A DNA stretch of 64,000 nucleotides from Pseudomonas rubra (GCF_028656935.1 NZ_JAMDGZ010000048.1:62001-126000), one strand, 5' to 3'; counted from the first letter of the stretch, positions 17,305-26,032 are shown. Program-made: numbers and translations. Notes: generated by a model not told the origin, from the letters alone.

Positions 17305-19380
17305 ATGTCGCAGTTGTCCCAGGTCTCGGTGACCGCACTCAAGGGCGTGGGCGAAGCCATGGCCGAGAAACTCGCCAAGGTGGGCCTGGAAAGCCTTCAG
17401 GACGTGCTGTTCCACCTGCCCCTGCGCTATCAGGACCGCACCCGCGTGGTGCCCATCGGCGCACTGCGTCCGGGCCAGGATGCGGTCATCGAAGGCGTGG
17501 TCAGTGGCACCGACGTGGTCATGGGCAAGCGCCGCAGCCTATTGGTACGCCTGGGCGACGGCAGCGGTGTGCTCAGCCTGCGCTTTTACCACTTCAGCAA
17601 CGCGCAGAAGGAAGGCCTCAAGCGTGGCACCCACCTGCGTTGCTACGGTGAGGCCCGCCCCGGCGCCTCGGGCCTGGAGATCTACCACCCCGAATACCGG
17701 GCGCTGACGGGCGACGAGCCGGCGCCCGTGGAACAGACCCTGACACCGATCTACCCGACCACCGAAGGCCTGACCCAGCAGCGCCTGCGCCAGCTGTGCC
17801 AGCAAAGCCTGGCGCTGCTCGGCCCGCGTAGCCTGCCGGACTGGCTGCCGGAGGAGCTGGCCCGGGACTATCAATTGGCGCCGCTGGACGATGCGATCCG
17901 CTACCTGCATCACCCACCGGCCGACGCCGATGTCGATGAACTTGCCGAAGGCCACCATTGGGCCCAGCACCGCCTGGCGTTCGAAGAACTGCTGACCCAC
18001 CAGCTATCCCAGCAGCGCCTGCGCGAAAGCCTGCGGGCCCAGCGTGCGCCGGTCCTGCCCAAGGCCAGCCGCCTGCCGCAGCAGTACCTGGCCAACCTGG
18101 GCTTTGCGCCGACCGGTGCCCAGCAGCGGGTTGGCAACGAGATCGCTTACGACCTCAGTCAGCCCGAACCCATGCTGCGCCTGGTCCAGGGCGATGTCGG
18201 CGCGGGTAAGACCGTGGTCGCCGCCCTCGCCGCCCTGCAGGCACTGGAGGCCGGTTACCAGGTGGCCCTGATGGCCCCTACCGAGATCCTCGCCGAACAG
18301 CATTTCATCACCTTCAAGCGCTGGCTGGAGCCACTGGGCATCGAGGTCGCCTGGCTGGCCGGCAAGCTCAAGGGCAAGGCCCGCGCCAGCGCCCTGGAAC
18401 AGATCGCCGCCGGTGCACCGATGGTGGTCGGCACCCACGCCTTGTTCCAGGAAGAAGTGAAGTTCAACAATCTGGCTCTGGCGATCATCGACGAGCAGCA
18501 CCGCTTTGGCGTGCAGCAACGCCTGGCCTTACGCCAGAAAGGCGTCGGCGGCCAGCTCTGCCCACACCAGCTGATCATGACCGCCACACCGATCCCGCGC
18601 ACCCTGGCGATGAGTGCCTACGCCGACCTGGACACCTCGATCCTCGACGAACTGCCGCCAGGCCGTACGCCAGTGAACACCGTGCTGGTGGCTGACAGCC
18701 GGCGTTTCGAGGTGGTCGAGCGGGTCCGCGCAGCCTGCGCCGAAGGGCGCCAGACCTACTGGGTATGCACCCTGATCGAAGAATCCGAAGAGCTGACCTG
18801 CCAGGCTGCCGAAACCACCTTCGAGGAGCTCGGCAGCGCCTTGGGCGAATTGCGCGTCGGCTTGATTCACGGGCGTATGAAGCCCGCCGAAAAAGCCGCA
18901 GTGATGGCCGAGTTCAAGCAGGGTAACCTGCAACTGCTGGTGGCGACCACAGTGATCGAGGTGGGGGTCGACGTGCCCAACGCCAGCCTGATGATCATCG
19001 AGAACCCCGAGCGCCTGGGCCTGGCCCAGTTGCACCAGCTGCGCGGCCGGGTTGGCCGTGGCAGCACGGCAAGTCACTGCGTGTTGCTCTATCACCCGCC
19101 ACTGTCGCAGATTGGCCGCGAACGCCTGGGTATCATGCGCGAAACCAACGATGGTTTCATCATCGCCGAGAAAGACCTGGAGCTGCGTGGCCCCGGTGAA
19201 ATGCTCGGCACCCGCCAGACCGGCCTGCTGCAATTCAAGGTCGCCGACCTGATGCGCGACGCCGACCTGCTACCTGCCGTGCGTGATGCCGCCCAGGCCC
19301 TGCTAGCGCGCTGGCCGACGCACGTTAGCCCGCTGCTGGAACGCTGGCTGCGTCACGGCCAGCAATATGGCCAAGTGTGA
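17305..19380 (+). CDS. recG: ATP-dependent DNA helicase RecG
   Basis: A 691-residue branch-migrating helicase that regresses stalled forks. The N-terminal wedge/OB domain includes VTALKGVGEAMAEKLAKVGL and a PLRYQDRT motif. The helicase part shows the Walker A GDVGAGKT, the DEQHRFGVQQ box, TATPIPRTLA, and the C-terminal VIEVGVDVPNAS and QLRGRVGRG motifs. The start at 17305 gives the usual RecG length, with a GGAAA site; an open frame upstream overlaps oxyR and is not coding. Confidence 0.97.
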   Translation: MSQLSQVSVTALKGVGEAMAEKLAKVGLESLQDVLFHLPLRYQDRTRVVPIGALRPGQDAVIEGVVSGTDVVMGKRRSLLVRLGDGSGVLSLRFYHFSNAQKEGLKRGTHLRCYGEARPGASGLEIYHPEYRALTGDEPAPVEQTLTPIYPTTEGLTQQRLRQLCQQSLALLGPRSLPDWLPEELARDYQLAPLDDAIRYLHHPPADADVDELAEGHHWAQHRLAFEELLTHQLSQQRLRESLRAQRAPVLPKASRLPQQYLANLGFAPTGAQQRVGNEIAYDLSQPEPMLRLVQGDVGAGKTVVAALAALQALEAGYQVALMAPTEILAEQHFITFKRWLEPLGIEVAWLAGKLKGKARASALEQIAAGAPMVVGTHALFQEEVKFNNLALAIIDEQHRFGVQQRLALRQKGVGGQLCPHQLIMTATPIPRTLAMSAYADLDTSILDELPPGRTPVNTVLVADSRRFEVVERVRAACAEGRQTYWVCTLIEESEELTCQAAETTFEELGSALGELRVGLIHGRMKPAEKAAVMAEFKQGNLQLLVATTVIEVGVDVPNASLMIIENPERLGLAQLHQLRGRVGRGSTASHCVLLYHPPLSQIGRERLGIMRETNDGFIIAEKDLELRGPGEMLGTRQTGLLQFKVADLMRDADLLPAVRDAAQALLARWPTHVSPLLERWLRHGQQYGQV

Positions 19381-19458
19381 CGCCCGTCCCAGATTGACGC
19401 CAGCGCAAGGTTCAAGCTGGTTATACTCATGCGATTGTAAAAATTTTGGATACAGGCC

Positions 19459-20859
19459 ATGACTGAAGTTGCTCTGGATACCGCAACCCCCCACGCGCCG
19501 TCTGTTATCCGGTTGCTGCTCGACAAGCTCGGCATCGCCTACCGCGAAGTGACCGACCACCCGCAGTTGCCGGCCGCCGCCAAAGTGCAGGCCGTCCTGC
19601 TGGACGACGAGGTCGGCGCGTTAATGGTGCTCTTCCCGCAAAACCAGTTGCTTGACCTCAGCCGCCTGACCGAACTGACCGGACGCAGGCTGGCTGCCGT
19701 ACCGCTGGAACGCTTGCGCCACATGCTGGAAAAACACGGCCTGAAGATCCTTCCGGGTATTCCGGCCCTGACCAGCTCACCGTGCTTGTACGAAGAGAGT
19801 TTACTGCGCCCTGAGCGCCTGCTGATTCACTCCGGTGAAGCCGGCTTGCTGCTGGAAATCGAGCGCGATGACTTCAAGAAGATGCTCAGCAAAGCCAGCG
19901 CCGGTAACTTCGGTGAACTGCTGAGCCACATCCGCCCCAACCTCGACCGTCCGCATGACGACGGTGAAGAAATCTCCCAGGCCGTCCAGGCATTCACGGC
20001 CCGACGCATCCAGCAACGCCTGGAAAGCACCATCGAGATCCCGCCGCTGGCAGAAACCGCGCAGAAGATCATTAAGCTGCGAGTCGACCCCAATGCCACC
20101 ATCGACGACATCACCGGGGTGGTCGAAACCGATCCGGCCCTGGCCGCGCAAGTGGTCAGCTGGGCGGCATCGCCCTATTACGCCTCGCCGGGCAAGATCC
20201 GTTCGGTGGAAGATGCCATCGTGCGCGTGCTGGGTTTTGACCTGGTGATCAACCTGGCCCTGGGCCTGGCGCTGGGCAAGACCCTCAGCCTGCCCAAGGA
20301 TCACCCGCAACAGACCACACCGTACTGGCAGCAGTCGATCTACACCGCAGCGGTGATCGAAGGCCTGACCCGCGCCATGCCGCGAGCCGAGCGCCCGGAA
20401 TCGGGCCTGACCTACCTGGCCGGGCTGCTGCACAACTTCGGCTACCTGTTGCTGGCACACGTATTCCCGCCGCACTTCTCGCTGATCTGCCGGCACCTGG
20501 AGGTCAACCCGCACCTGTGCCACAGCTATGTCGAGCAGCACTTGCTGGGCATCAGCCGCGAGCAGATCGGCGCCTGGCTGATGCGTTACTGGGACATGCC
20601 GGACGAACTGTCCACTGCCCTGCGCTTCCAGCACGACCCGTCCTACGATGGCTACCACGCCGCCTTTCCCAACCTGGTGTGCCTGGCGGTACGCCTGTTA
20701 CGTTCGCGCGGGATCGGCTCGGGGCCGCAGGAAAGCATCCCCGATGAGCTGCTGGAACGCCTGAACCTCACCCGTGAAAAGGCCGAGGACGTGGTCAACA
20801 GGGTACTGGAAGCCGAAGCCATGCTACGTGAGCTGGCCTCGCAGTTCAGCCAGCACTGA
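19459..20859 (+). CDS. YbaK-like deacylase domain fused to HDOD domain
   Basis: A 466-residue two-domain protein. Residues about 15-150 resemble the YbaK/ProX aminoacyl-tRNA-editing fold (HPQLPAAAKVQAVLLDDEVGALMVLFP). Residues about 180-420 form an HDOD domain with the IPPLAETAQKIIKLRVDPNATIDDITGVVETDP start and a LAGLLHNFGYLLLAHVFP motif. HDOD domains are signalling output domains with a degenerate HD site. Similar fusions are known in Pseudomonas, but I know of no assigned function. The substrate of the editing-like domain, if any, is unclear. Confidence 0.85.
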   Translation: MTEVALDTATPHAPSVIRLLLDKLGIAYREVTDHPQLPAAAKVQAVLLDDEVGALMVLFPQNQLLDLSRLTELTGRRLAAVPLERLRHMLEKHGLKILPGIPALTSSPCLYEESLLRPERLLIHSGEAGLLLEIERDDFKKMLSKASAGNFGELLSHIRPNLDRPHDDGEEISQAVQAFTARRIQQRLESTIEIPPLAETAQKIIKLRVDPNATIDDITGVVETDPALAAQVVSWAASPYYASPGKIRSVEDAIVRVLGFDLVINLALGLALGKTLSLPKDHPQQTTPYWQQSIYTAAVIEGLTRAMPRAERPESGLTYLAGLLHNFGYLLLAHVFPPHFSLICRHLEVNPHLCHSYVEQHLLGISREQIGAWLMRYWDMPDELSTALRFQHDPSYDGYHAAFPNLVCLAVRLLRSRGIGSGPQESIPDELLERLNLTREKAEDVVNRVLEAEAMLRELASQFSQH

Positions 20860-20866
20860 GGCGCAA

Positions 20867-20896
20867 GCCTGACCCTGGCGGTCAGGCCTTCTTTTT
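20867..20896 (+). terminator. Terminator between the YbaK-HDOD and SCP2 genes
   Basis: GCCTGACC at 20867-20874 pairs with GGTCAGGC at 20880-20887, followed by CTTCTTTTT. It lies just after the HDOD stop and overlaps the last codons of the convergent SCP2-like gene. Confidence 0.7.
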
Positions 20897-21256
20897 CGGT
20901 TTCAGGTACTTCATCAGGCCCTGGAACCAGATCACCAGCGCCGGGTTGCCCTTGATCTGGATGCTCTTGTCCTGAATCCCCTGCATGAAGGCCAGCTGCT
21001 TGTTCTTGGCCTGCAAGGTGGCAAAGCCGAACGCTGCATCCTTGAATGCAATCGCGAACGCTGGCGCGGTGTGAGCGCCGGATTTACTGCTGATGCGCAT
21101 GTCCTTGACGATGAAATGGCGAGCGGCCTTGCCATCAAGGGTTTGTAGCTGGAAGACCAGATCCTTGTCGGCCAGTTGCTGCTGGAAGGCAGGGTTGTTG
21201 CGGCTGGCCTTGGCCATCAGCAGGCCCATGGCCCAAAGGAGAAAGCGAAACTTCAT
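20882..21256 (-). CDS. SCP2 sterol-binding-domain-like protein
   Basis: A 124-residue protein with an SCP2-like pattern: FQLQTLDGKAARHFIVKD, then AFAIAFKDAAFGFATL and a C-terminal IQIKGNPALVIWFQGLMKYL, which match the beta-sheet and lipid-pocket helix of this family. The ATG at 21256 is preferred because GAGG lies 7 bases before it. Such proteins bind lipids or CoA esters, but the ligand is unknown here. It lies downstream of the six-gene membrane cassette and is separated from it by about 110 bases. Confidence 0.7.
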   Translation of the reverse strand: MKFRFLLWAMGLLMAKASRNNPAFQQQLADKDLVFQLQTLDGKAARHFIVKDMRISSKSGAHTAPAFAIAFKDAAFGFATLQAKNKQLAFMQGIQDKSIQIKGNPALVIWFQGLMKYLKPKKKA

Positions 21257-21373
21257 GTGCACGCCTCGGCTAAAAAGTGACTGGCGAAGCAGTTTATAGT
21301 CTCGCTACAAAAACGCCATCGTTCTCTGCGCTTTACGCGACGATAGCCGCTGATGGCCTTGTAACCGGGTGAT

Positions 21374-21763
21374 TCACTGGCGTCTGACTTTGTTGAGCAG
21401 GTACAGCAGCAACTGGTTCGCGCCTATCGCCGCCAGTGCGGTAGCAAACCCCAGCACACTGCAAAACAACGCGCGCAAAGGATGTTGCGGCAACAGGTAG
21501 AGCAGGATCGCAGCCGGGATCATCGCGGCCAGCAGCAGCCGCCACTTCAGTCGCGGCACCAGCGCCATCACCAGGTTCATCAACACCACGAAATAGAAGA
21601 TCAGGTACATACCCATGCCGATCGCCACACCGCGCGACATCAGCCCGCCCGCCATCTGCCTGTACATCGTCATACCGGTGTTGTGCAGCCACAGGTAAGC
21701 GGCGACGGCCAGCAGGTGTACGACCAAGGCAATGGCCAAACGGTAAACCGTGGCTACTGGCAT
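21374..21763 (-). CDS. Unrecognised small membrane protein, paralogue of the 23285-23665 product
   Basis: A 129-residue, very hydrophobic protein with four likely membrane helices. It shares with the protein at 23285-23665 the motif YRQMxGGxxxRGVA in the first loop, VPRLKW/VPRLKH in the middle and a LLPQHPLRALF/MPQHPVRTMF turn, in the same order and at the same spacing, so the two are clear paralogues. It is the last of six overlapping minus-strand genes and overlaps the preceding one by 10 bases. No family name was recognised. Confidence 0.75.
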   Translation of the reverse strand: MPVATVYRLAIALVVHLLAVAAYLWLHNTGMTMYRQMAGGLMSRGVAIGMGMYLIFYFVVLMNLVMALVPRLKWRLLLAAMIPAAILLYLLPQHPLRALFCSVLGFATALAAIGANQLLLYLLNKVRRQ

Positions 21764-22761
21764 AACTGCGAGGCCTCTTCGACTACGCCTTTGTCACTCA
21801 GGCGCTTGATGCCGTCCACAGCACTATCGCGGTAAGCGCTCGCCTCAAGGGCGGCTTGCTGGTAGCAGGCCATAGCGCGGGCATTGTCTTGCTGGCCAAG
21901 TTTGCCTTGCTCATATGCGTAGCCAAGGTCCACCAGCCCTCTGGGTGACTCCAGCTTCGCCGACTGCTGCAAGGCGAGCAGCGCTTTGCCCGGGTTTTGG
22001 CAGGTCAGGTTCTCGGCGTATTCTTCGCCGTAGCAAACAAAGTGCGCGAGCATGGCACCGGCGTCGCGCTCAGTGCTCATGGCCGACTCCAGGAGCTGCA
22101 CGATGGTCGAATCTGGCAGCCGCTCGGCCTCACCCGAAAAAATCAGAATGACCGCCTGTACCGCCGCCTCGTTGTTGCCCTTGGCAGCGGCACTGAGCAG
22201 GCTGTTGAGAGCAGCGTTCATCAGTTGCCCGGGCATGTCGTAAAGCCCTGCCCTGCCCAGGTCTTCATAGATCCCGGCGCGCTCGACATCCAGCCCGCCG
22301 GCGACCTTCTCCTTGCGCCCGGTGAAGAAGCCTTCCAGGGACCAGTCGTCGATCCGGCTCAACACCCAGCACTGGCCGCGGGTAAAGGTGTAGACCTTGA
22401 GAAGCTCACCCTTGCTGTCGCGCAGCACCACTTGCCGTGTGCCCTCCTGTTCGACCACCAGGCCCAGTTCGGCGCGCTTGGCCGGCTGCAGCAACGCCAG
22501 GGACGGGCGCAGCTCCCGGGTCAGCTTGCGAATCGACGCACGCGGTTGCTTGCGCCCAGGGTAGATCCTCTGCTCGATCAGCGGGTCGGCTACCAGCGAC
22601 TGCTGCAGCGCCTCGCTCTTGGCAAAAGCGGCGAAGAAGGCGCCGAAGTCATTGTCGGAGCAGTCCGGCATGTCCACCGGGGCGGCAGCACAGGTTGTCG
22701 CCCCGGCCAACAGCGCAAACGAGCAGAACCACTGCCGCCAGGTCAGCGCAAAGCCGTTCAT
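21754..22761 (-). CDS. Unrecognised exported protein with Sel1-like repeat end
   Basis: A 335-residue protein with a signal peptide (WFCSFALLAGATTCAAA) and four or more cysteines in the mature part. The C-terminal about 110 residues contain an LVDLGYAYEQGKLGQQDNARAMACYQQAAL pattern, which fits a Sel1/TPR-type helical repeat and suggests protein-protein contact in the periplasm. The start at 22761 overlaps the upstream stop as ATGA; an in-frame start at 22803 is inside that gene and is less likely. Function unknown. Confidence 0.75.
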   Translation of the reverse strand: MNGFALTWRQWFCSFALLAGATTCAAAPVDMPDCSDNDFGAFFAAFAKSEALQQSLVADPLIEQRIYPGRKQPRASIRKLTRELRPSLALLQPAKRAELGLVVEQEGTRQVVLRDSKGELLKVYTFTRGQCWVLSRIDDWSLEGFFTGRKEKVAGGLDVERAGIYEDLGRAGLYDMPGQLMNAALNSLLSAAAKGNNEAAVQAVILIFSGEAERLPDSTIVQLLESAMSTERDAGAMLAHFVCYGEEYAENLTCQNPGKALLALQQSAKLESPRGLVDLGYAYEQGKLGQQDNARAMACYQQAALEASAYRDSAVDGIKRLSDKGVVEEASQLCQ

Positions 22762-23288
22762 GGTTTGCCTCTGTCGATCAGCTGTTGAGTGGGCGTACAC
22801 CAATAGTCACTCAGACCCAGCCAGTAACTGAGCACATCCCAGATGTAACGCCAGGCGTTTTCCGGCTTGCGGCAATCGGCCTGCTCGTCGGCCACCTCGT
22901 AAGGCGTATTGCTGATGAAGTAGTTGAGCCAATGGGGCTCCCAGTTGGGCATGGCGATCTCGATATGCCCATCGGCCTTGAACAAACTGATCCAGACGAT
23001 GCCGACAGTGCCGTCGTCTTCATAGTCGCGCATGTCCAAGGGGGTCTGCGAGAACAGCGGCGTACGGTAAACCTGCTTTTGATTGCTGCGGTCAATGAAA
23101 CGCAGGTAGGCCAGGTCATCGAAAGGCACCAGCCAGCCACCAACCGGCACGTTTTCCATGAGATAACGGCCCGATTCGCTGACCACCCTGACTTCGCCTG
23201 GACGGTCGATCAGTACCCGGATGTTGTGTCCCACCCAAAGTATCAATGCCCCAAGCATCGCCAGTGCAAAATAGTGCCTGCGTTTCAA
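22758..23288 (-). CDS. Unrecognised membrane-anchored protein of the six-gene cassette
   Basis: A 176-residue protein with one N-terminal membrane helix (FALAMLGALILWVGH) and a long soluble part containing a GGWLVPFDDLAYLRF segment and a tryptophan-rich end (WRYIWDVLSYW). The start appears to be TTG at 23288, with AAGGA 7 bases before it, and overlaps the upstream stop by 4 bases (TTGA). It overlaps the next gene by 4 bases. No known domain was recognised. Confidence 0.7.
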   Translation of the reverse strand: MKRRHYFALAMLGALILWVGHNIRVLIDRPGEVRVVSESGRYLMENVPVGGWLVPFDDLAYLRFIDRSNQKQVYRTPLFSQTPLDMRDYEDDGTVGIVWISLFKADGHIEIAMPNWEPHWLNYFISNTPYEVADEQADCRKPENAWRYIWDVLSYWLGLSDYWCTPTQQLIDRGKP

Positions 23289-23665
23289 GACTGTTCCTTC
23301 TTCAATACATGCAGCCGGCCCAGCCAGTGGGCAATCATTATCGCCAGGAAAGTCAGGCCACCGGCCAAGGGGCTAAAGAACATCGTGCGCACCGGGTGTT
23401 GCGGCATCAGCCAGTAGATGATCAAGGCCACCAGCGCGGCATTGAGCATGAGTTTGTGCTTGAGCCGGGGCACACAGGCAATCACCAGGCTGAAAATCAC
23501 CATCACGTCGAAAACCAGCCAGACGATGGCGCCAGAGGCCACGCCACGGGCGGTGAAGCCGCCGTAGACCTGCCTGTAGTAATCGACCCCGATGTCGTTG
23601 AGCACCAGGAACAGAAAGCAGGCCAGCGCGTGCGCAACCAGGGCGATCAGCCAGCGTTTGATCAT
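23285..23665 (-). CDS. Unrecognised small membrane protein, paralogue of the 21374-21763 product
   Basis: A 126-residue hydrophobic protein with about four membrane helices, beginning MIKRWLIALVAHALA. Its first loop (YRQVYGGFTARGVA), central VPRLKHKL and MPQHPVRTMFF match the paralogue at the end of the cassette. The start at 23665 overlaps the upstream stop as ATGA; an in-frame start nine codons earlier has no better site. Overlaps on both sides imply translational coupling. Function unknown. Confidence 0.75.
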   Translation of the reverse strand: MIKRWLIALVAHALACFLFLVLNDIGVDYYRQVYGGFTARGVASGAIVWLVFDVMVIFSLVIACVPRLKHKLMLNAALVALIIYWLMPQHPVRTMFFSPLAGGLTFLAIMIAHWLGRLHVLKKEQS

Positions 23666-23991
23666 CGGGCGTTTCCTTGCAAGGCCTGGCACCAGCTGCG
23701 CACATCGTTCTTGTCGAAGCCTGGGCAGTTGTTGTCGCGGGCGATATAGCGATAGGGGTGCGCCGCTTCGTAGGTGAAGTGGTAGTAGTTGTGCGCATCC
23801 TGGCCATACAGCCAGTACGACGCGGAACCCTGGGAAATCTGGTAGGGCTCGAAGGTCAGCAGCGAGGACTCGGCGGGGATGAAATTGTCAGGCTCCATCC
23901 ACAACAGCAGCACATTCGAGTACAACTGCGTGGTCAGGCCTGGCAGCAGAAGCAGCAGCAACGACAGGGCGAACACTTTGCCTTTGCTCAT
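23662..23991 (-). CDS. Unrecognised membrane-anchored small protein
   Basis: A 109-residue protein with one N-terminal hydrophobic helix (KVFALSLLLLLLPGLTTQ) and a soluble C-terminal part of about 80 residues rich in Tyr, with two cysteines (NNCPG and WCQAL) that could form a disulfide if periplasmic. The start at 23991 overlaps the preceding stop as ATGA, and its stop overlaps the next gene by 4 bases. No family was recognised. Confidence 0.7.
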   Translation of the reverse strand: MSKGKVFALSLLLLLLPGLTTQLYSNVLLLWMEPDNFIPAESSLLTFEPYQISQGSASYWLYGQDAHNYYHFTYEAAHPYRYIARDNNCPGFDKNDVRSWCQALQGNAR

Positions 23992-24206
23992 GCCGGCGGC
24001 AGACTCGCGTAGTAGCCACCCAGCACTTCCATGGCCACCACGGTGGCCAGGCAAATGAAGGTCAACAGGCGATGCCAGAGCTGGTCACGCCAGCGCCGGT
24101 GCAGGCTGGTGAGTATCAATATCAGGCAGACAAATGCCAGGCTGCCAAACAGGTTGCTGTCGGCGGTGCTGGCCAGGTAATTGGGCAGGCTCAGGCCGTC
24201 ATACAT
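23988..24206 (-). CDS. Unrecognised small two-helix membrane protein, first gene of the cassette
   Basis: A 72-residue protein (MYDGLSLPNYLASTADS start) with two hydrophobic helices separated by a basic loop (LHRRWRDQLWHRL), so the loop is probably cytoplasmic. An AGGG ribosome site lies 7 bases before the ATG, and a promoter-like pair lies about 95 bp upstream. It overlaps the next gene by 4 bases. Function unknown. Confidence 0.65.
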   Translation of the reverse strand: MYDGLSLPNYLASTADSNLFGSLAFVCLILILTSLHRRWRDQLWHRLLTFICLATVVAMEVLGGYYASLPPA

Positions 24207-24299
24207 GGCGTTGCCCTGCGCTAGCGGTTACTGCGAATCCTTCGTTCTTCATCACGGCCCTCCCTGGACATCTCCCCATCCTTGCGACGGGGGCGGCGT

Positions 24300-24328
24300 A
24301 TGCTAGCCAGATGCCAGGGCGGCGGCAA
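24300..24328 (-). promoter_or_regulatory. Candidate promoter of the six-gene membrane cassette
   Basis: On the minus strand TTGCCG (24323-24328) and TAGCAT (24300-24305) are 17 bp apart. The pair begins just past the T-tract of the HU gene terminator, so the cassette would be transcribed independently of the HU gene. Confidence 0.45.
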
Positions 24329-24330
24329 TA

Positions 24331-24362
24331 AAAAACGGGCACCTTGTGCGGTGCCCGTTTTT
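24331..24362 (-). terminator. Rho-independent terminator after the HU gene
   Basis: AAAAACGGGCACC and GGTGCCCGTTTTT form a perfect 13-bp stem around a 6-base loop, with A and T tracts at the two ends. On the minus strand it follows the HU stop by about 25 bases. Confidence 0.88.
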
Positions 24363-24387
24363 CACTGCAATCGATCTGTGCGAGGCA

Positions 24388-24663
24388 TCACGGATTGACG
24401 CTGTCCTTCAGGGATTTACCTGGTTTGAATGCAACAGTGTTGCTGGCCTTGATCTTCACCGGCTCGCCAGTTTGCGGGTTTTTGCCAGTGCGGGCACCGC
24501 GGTGACGCTGCAGGAAGGTACCGAAGCCGACCAACGTGACGCTGTCCTTGCGATGCAGGGCGCCGGTGATTTCTTCGAGCACGGCGTTGAGCACGCGGTT
24601 AGCTTGCTCTTTGGTGAGATCAGCCTTTTCCGCGATGGCGGCGGCGAGTTCTGGTTTACGCAT
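24388..24663 (-). CDS. hupA: HU-family DNA-binding protein
   Basis: A 91-residue histone-like nucleoid protein. It starts MRKPELAAAIAEKADL and has the conserved FGTFLQRHRGARTGKNPQTG beta-arm with the proline that intercalates DNA, followed by FKPGKSLKD. The choice of hupA over another HU paralogue is from gene order in P. putida as remembered and is not proved here. It has its own terminator, and the 188-bp gap upstream should hold its promoter; I could not assign clear hexamers. Confidence 0.93.
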   Translation of the reverse strand: MRKPELAAAIAEKADLTKEQANRVLNAVLEEITGALHRKDSVTLVGFGTFLQRHRGARTGKNPQTGEPVKIKASNTVAFKPGKSLKDSVNP

Positions 24664-24851
24664 AGTGAAGCCTCTTTGACGGTTTTTTTGTTGTTATGCC
24701 GTGCTGCCCTTCAAGAGCAGCGCCCAAGGCACCGCAGGCTCTAAACTGCGGCAGACGGGAGTGAGAATGGCATGCCCTCAGGGGCCGCGCCAGTCTCTGG
24801 GCGGCCATTGTTGGGGCAAAGGCAGGGGAAATCCGACAGAACGCCGGTTAT

Positions 24852-26000
24852 TTACGCCATTAGCGCCGGAAGTTGCCGATTTAGAGCCAGCTTTTCCATG
24901 ACTGCTGTGCCGGTCAGGGCGTAACCCAGCAACTGGCCGTCAGCATCGTGGCAGAGCACCTTGAGGTCGGAGCCCTGGCCTTCAACGCTCCACTGGCCTT
25001 CGCGGCCATGGGGCGGTGGCGACACCACCAGTGGGCAGGCCGGGGTTTTCACCGTGACCGGCATCGGCCCGTAAGTAACCGCGGTCGGGTTACCTACCAA
25101 GGTTTGGGCCAGGGCCCGCACGCAGCTCATCAGCGGCATCACGTACAACAGGTTGAGGCCATCAACTTCGGCGCAGTCGCCGAGGGCGAAAATATTTGCA
25201 TGCGAGGTGCGCAACTGGCGATCGACCACCACGCCACGGTTGACCTGCAACCCGGCTGCCGCGGCCAGATCGATGCGTGGACGCAGGCCGACCGCCGAAA
25301 CCACCAGGTCGCAGGCGACCACGCTGCCGTCGGACAAGTGCGCTTCCAGGCCCTGCTCCCGGTGTTGCAAGCGGGTCAGCACCGGCCCCAGGTGAAAGCG
25401 CACACCCAGCCCTTCGAGGCCGGCCTGCACGGCACCTGCGGCCAGCGGATGGAGCAGGGTCGGCATGACCTGCTCACAGGGCGCCACCAGCTCGACCTGA
25501 TAGCCGCCCAGACTCATGTCATTGGCAAACTCGCAACCGATCAGGCCCGCACCGAGGATCAGCACCCGCTGTTTGCCGGCCGCTGCGGCGCGGAAGCGGG
25601 CATAGTCTTCGAGGTCGTTGATCGGGAAAATCAGCCCGGCAGCATCGCCTTCGACCGGTACCCGCACGGTCTCAGCGCCCCAGGCCAGGATCAGGTCGCG
25701 ATAGGGCACCTGCTCTTCGCCGATCCACAAGCGCTTGTGGCCCGGGTCGATGCCGCTGATGCGGGTGTGGGTGCGCACCTCAGCTTTGAGTTGCTCGGCC
25801 ATGGCACCGGGCTCGGCCATGCTCAGGCCGTCGGCATCCTTGTTCTTGGCGAAACCGGTGGAAAGCATCGGCTTGGAGTAGGAGCGGCCGTCGTCGGCGG
25901 TGATCAGCAACAACGGCGATTCACCGTCGAGTTTGCGAAATTCGCGAGCCAGGTTGTACCCCGCCAGACCCGTACCGACAATCACCACTGGAGCGGTCAT
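24852..26000 (-). CDS. Rubredoxin-NAD+ reductase
   Basis: A 382-residue FAD flavoprotein of the rubredoxin reductase type. The N-terminal FAD site is PVVIVGTGLAGYNLAREFRKLD and the NAD site is RVLILGAGLIGCEFANDM; the C-terminal FALGDCAEVDG motif completes FAD binding. It reduces rubredoxin with NADH, supplying electrons to hydroxylases or oxygen-scavenging enzymes. It lies 32 bases after the rubredoxin gene on the same strand. The start at 26000 is the normal N-terminus. Confidence 0.94.
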   Translation of the reverse strand: MTAPVVIVGTGLAGYNLAREFRKLDGESPLLLITADDGRSYSKPMLSTGFAKNKDADGLSMAEPGAMAEQLKAEVRTHTRISGIDPGHKRLWIGEEQVPYRDLILAWGAETVRVPVEGDAAGLIFPINDLEDYARFRAAAAGKQRVLILGAGLIGCEFANDMSLGGYQVELVAPCEQVMPTLLHPLAAGAVQAGLEGLGVRFHLGPVLTRLQHREQGLEAHLSDGSVVACDLVVSAVGLRPRIDLAAAAGLQVNRGVVVDRQLRTSHANIFALGDCAEVDGLNLLYVMPLMSCVRALAQTLVGNPTAVTYGPMPVTVKTPACPLVVSPPPHGREGQWSVEGQGSDLKVLCHDADGQLLGYALTGTAVMEKLALNRQLPALMA

Positions 26001-26032
26001 ACGCTGCTTTCCTTGAATCTGATTGAATGAGA

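Noticed and set aside
24664..24851. A short gene between the HU gene and rubredoxin reductase
   Set aside because: Only short frames without ribosome sites were found; the gap most likely holds the HU promoter.
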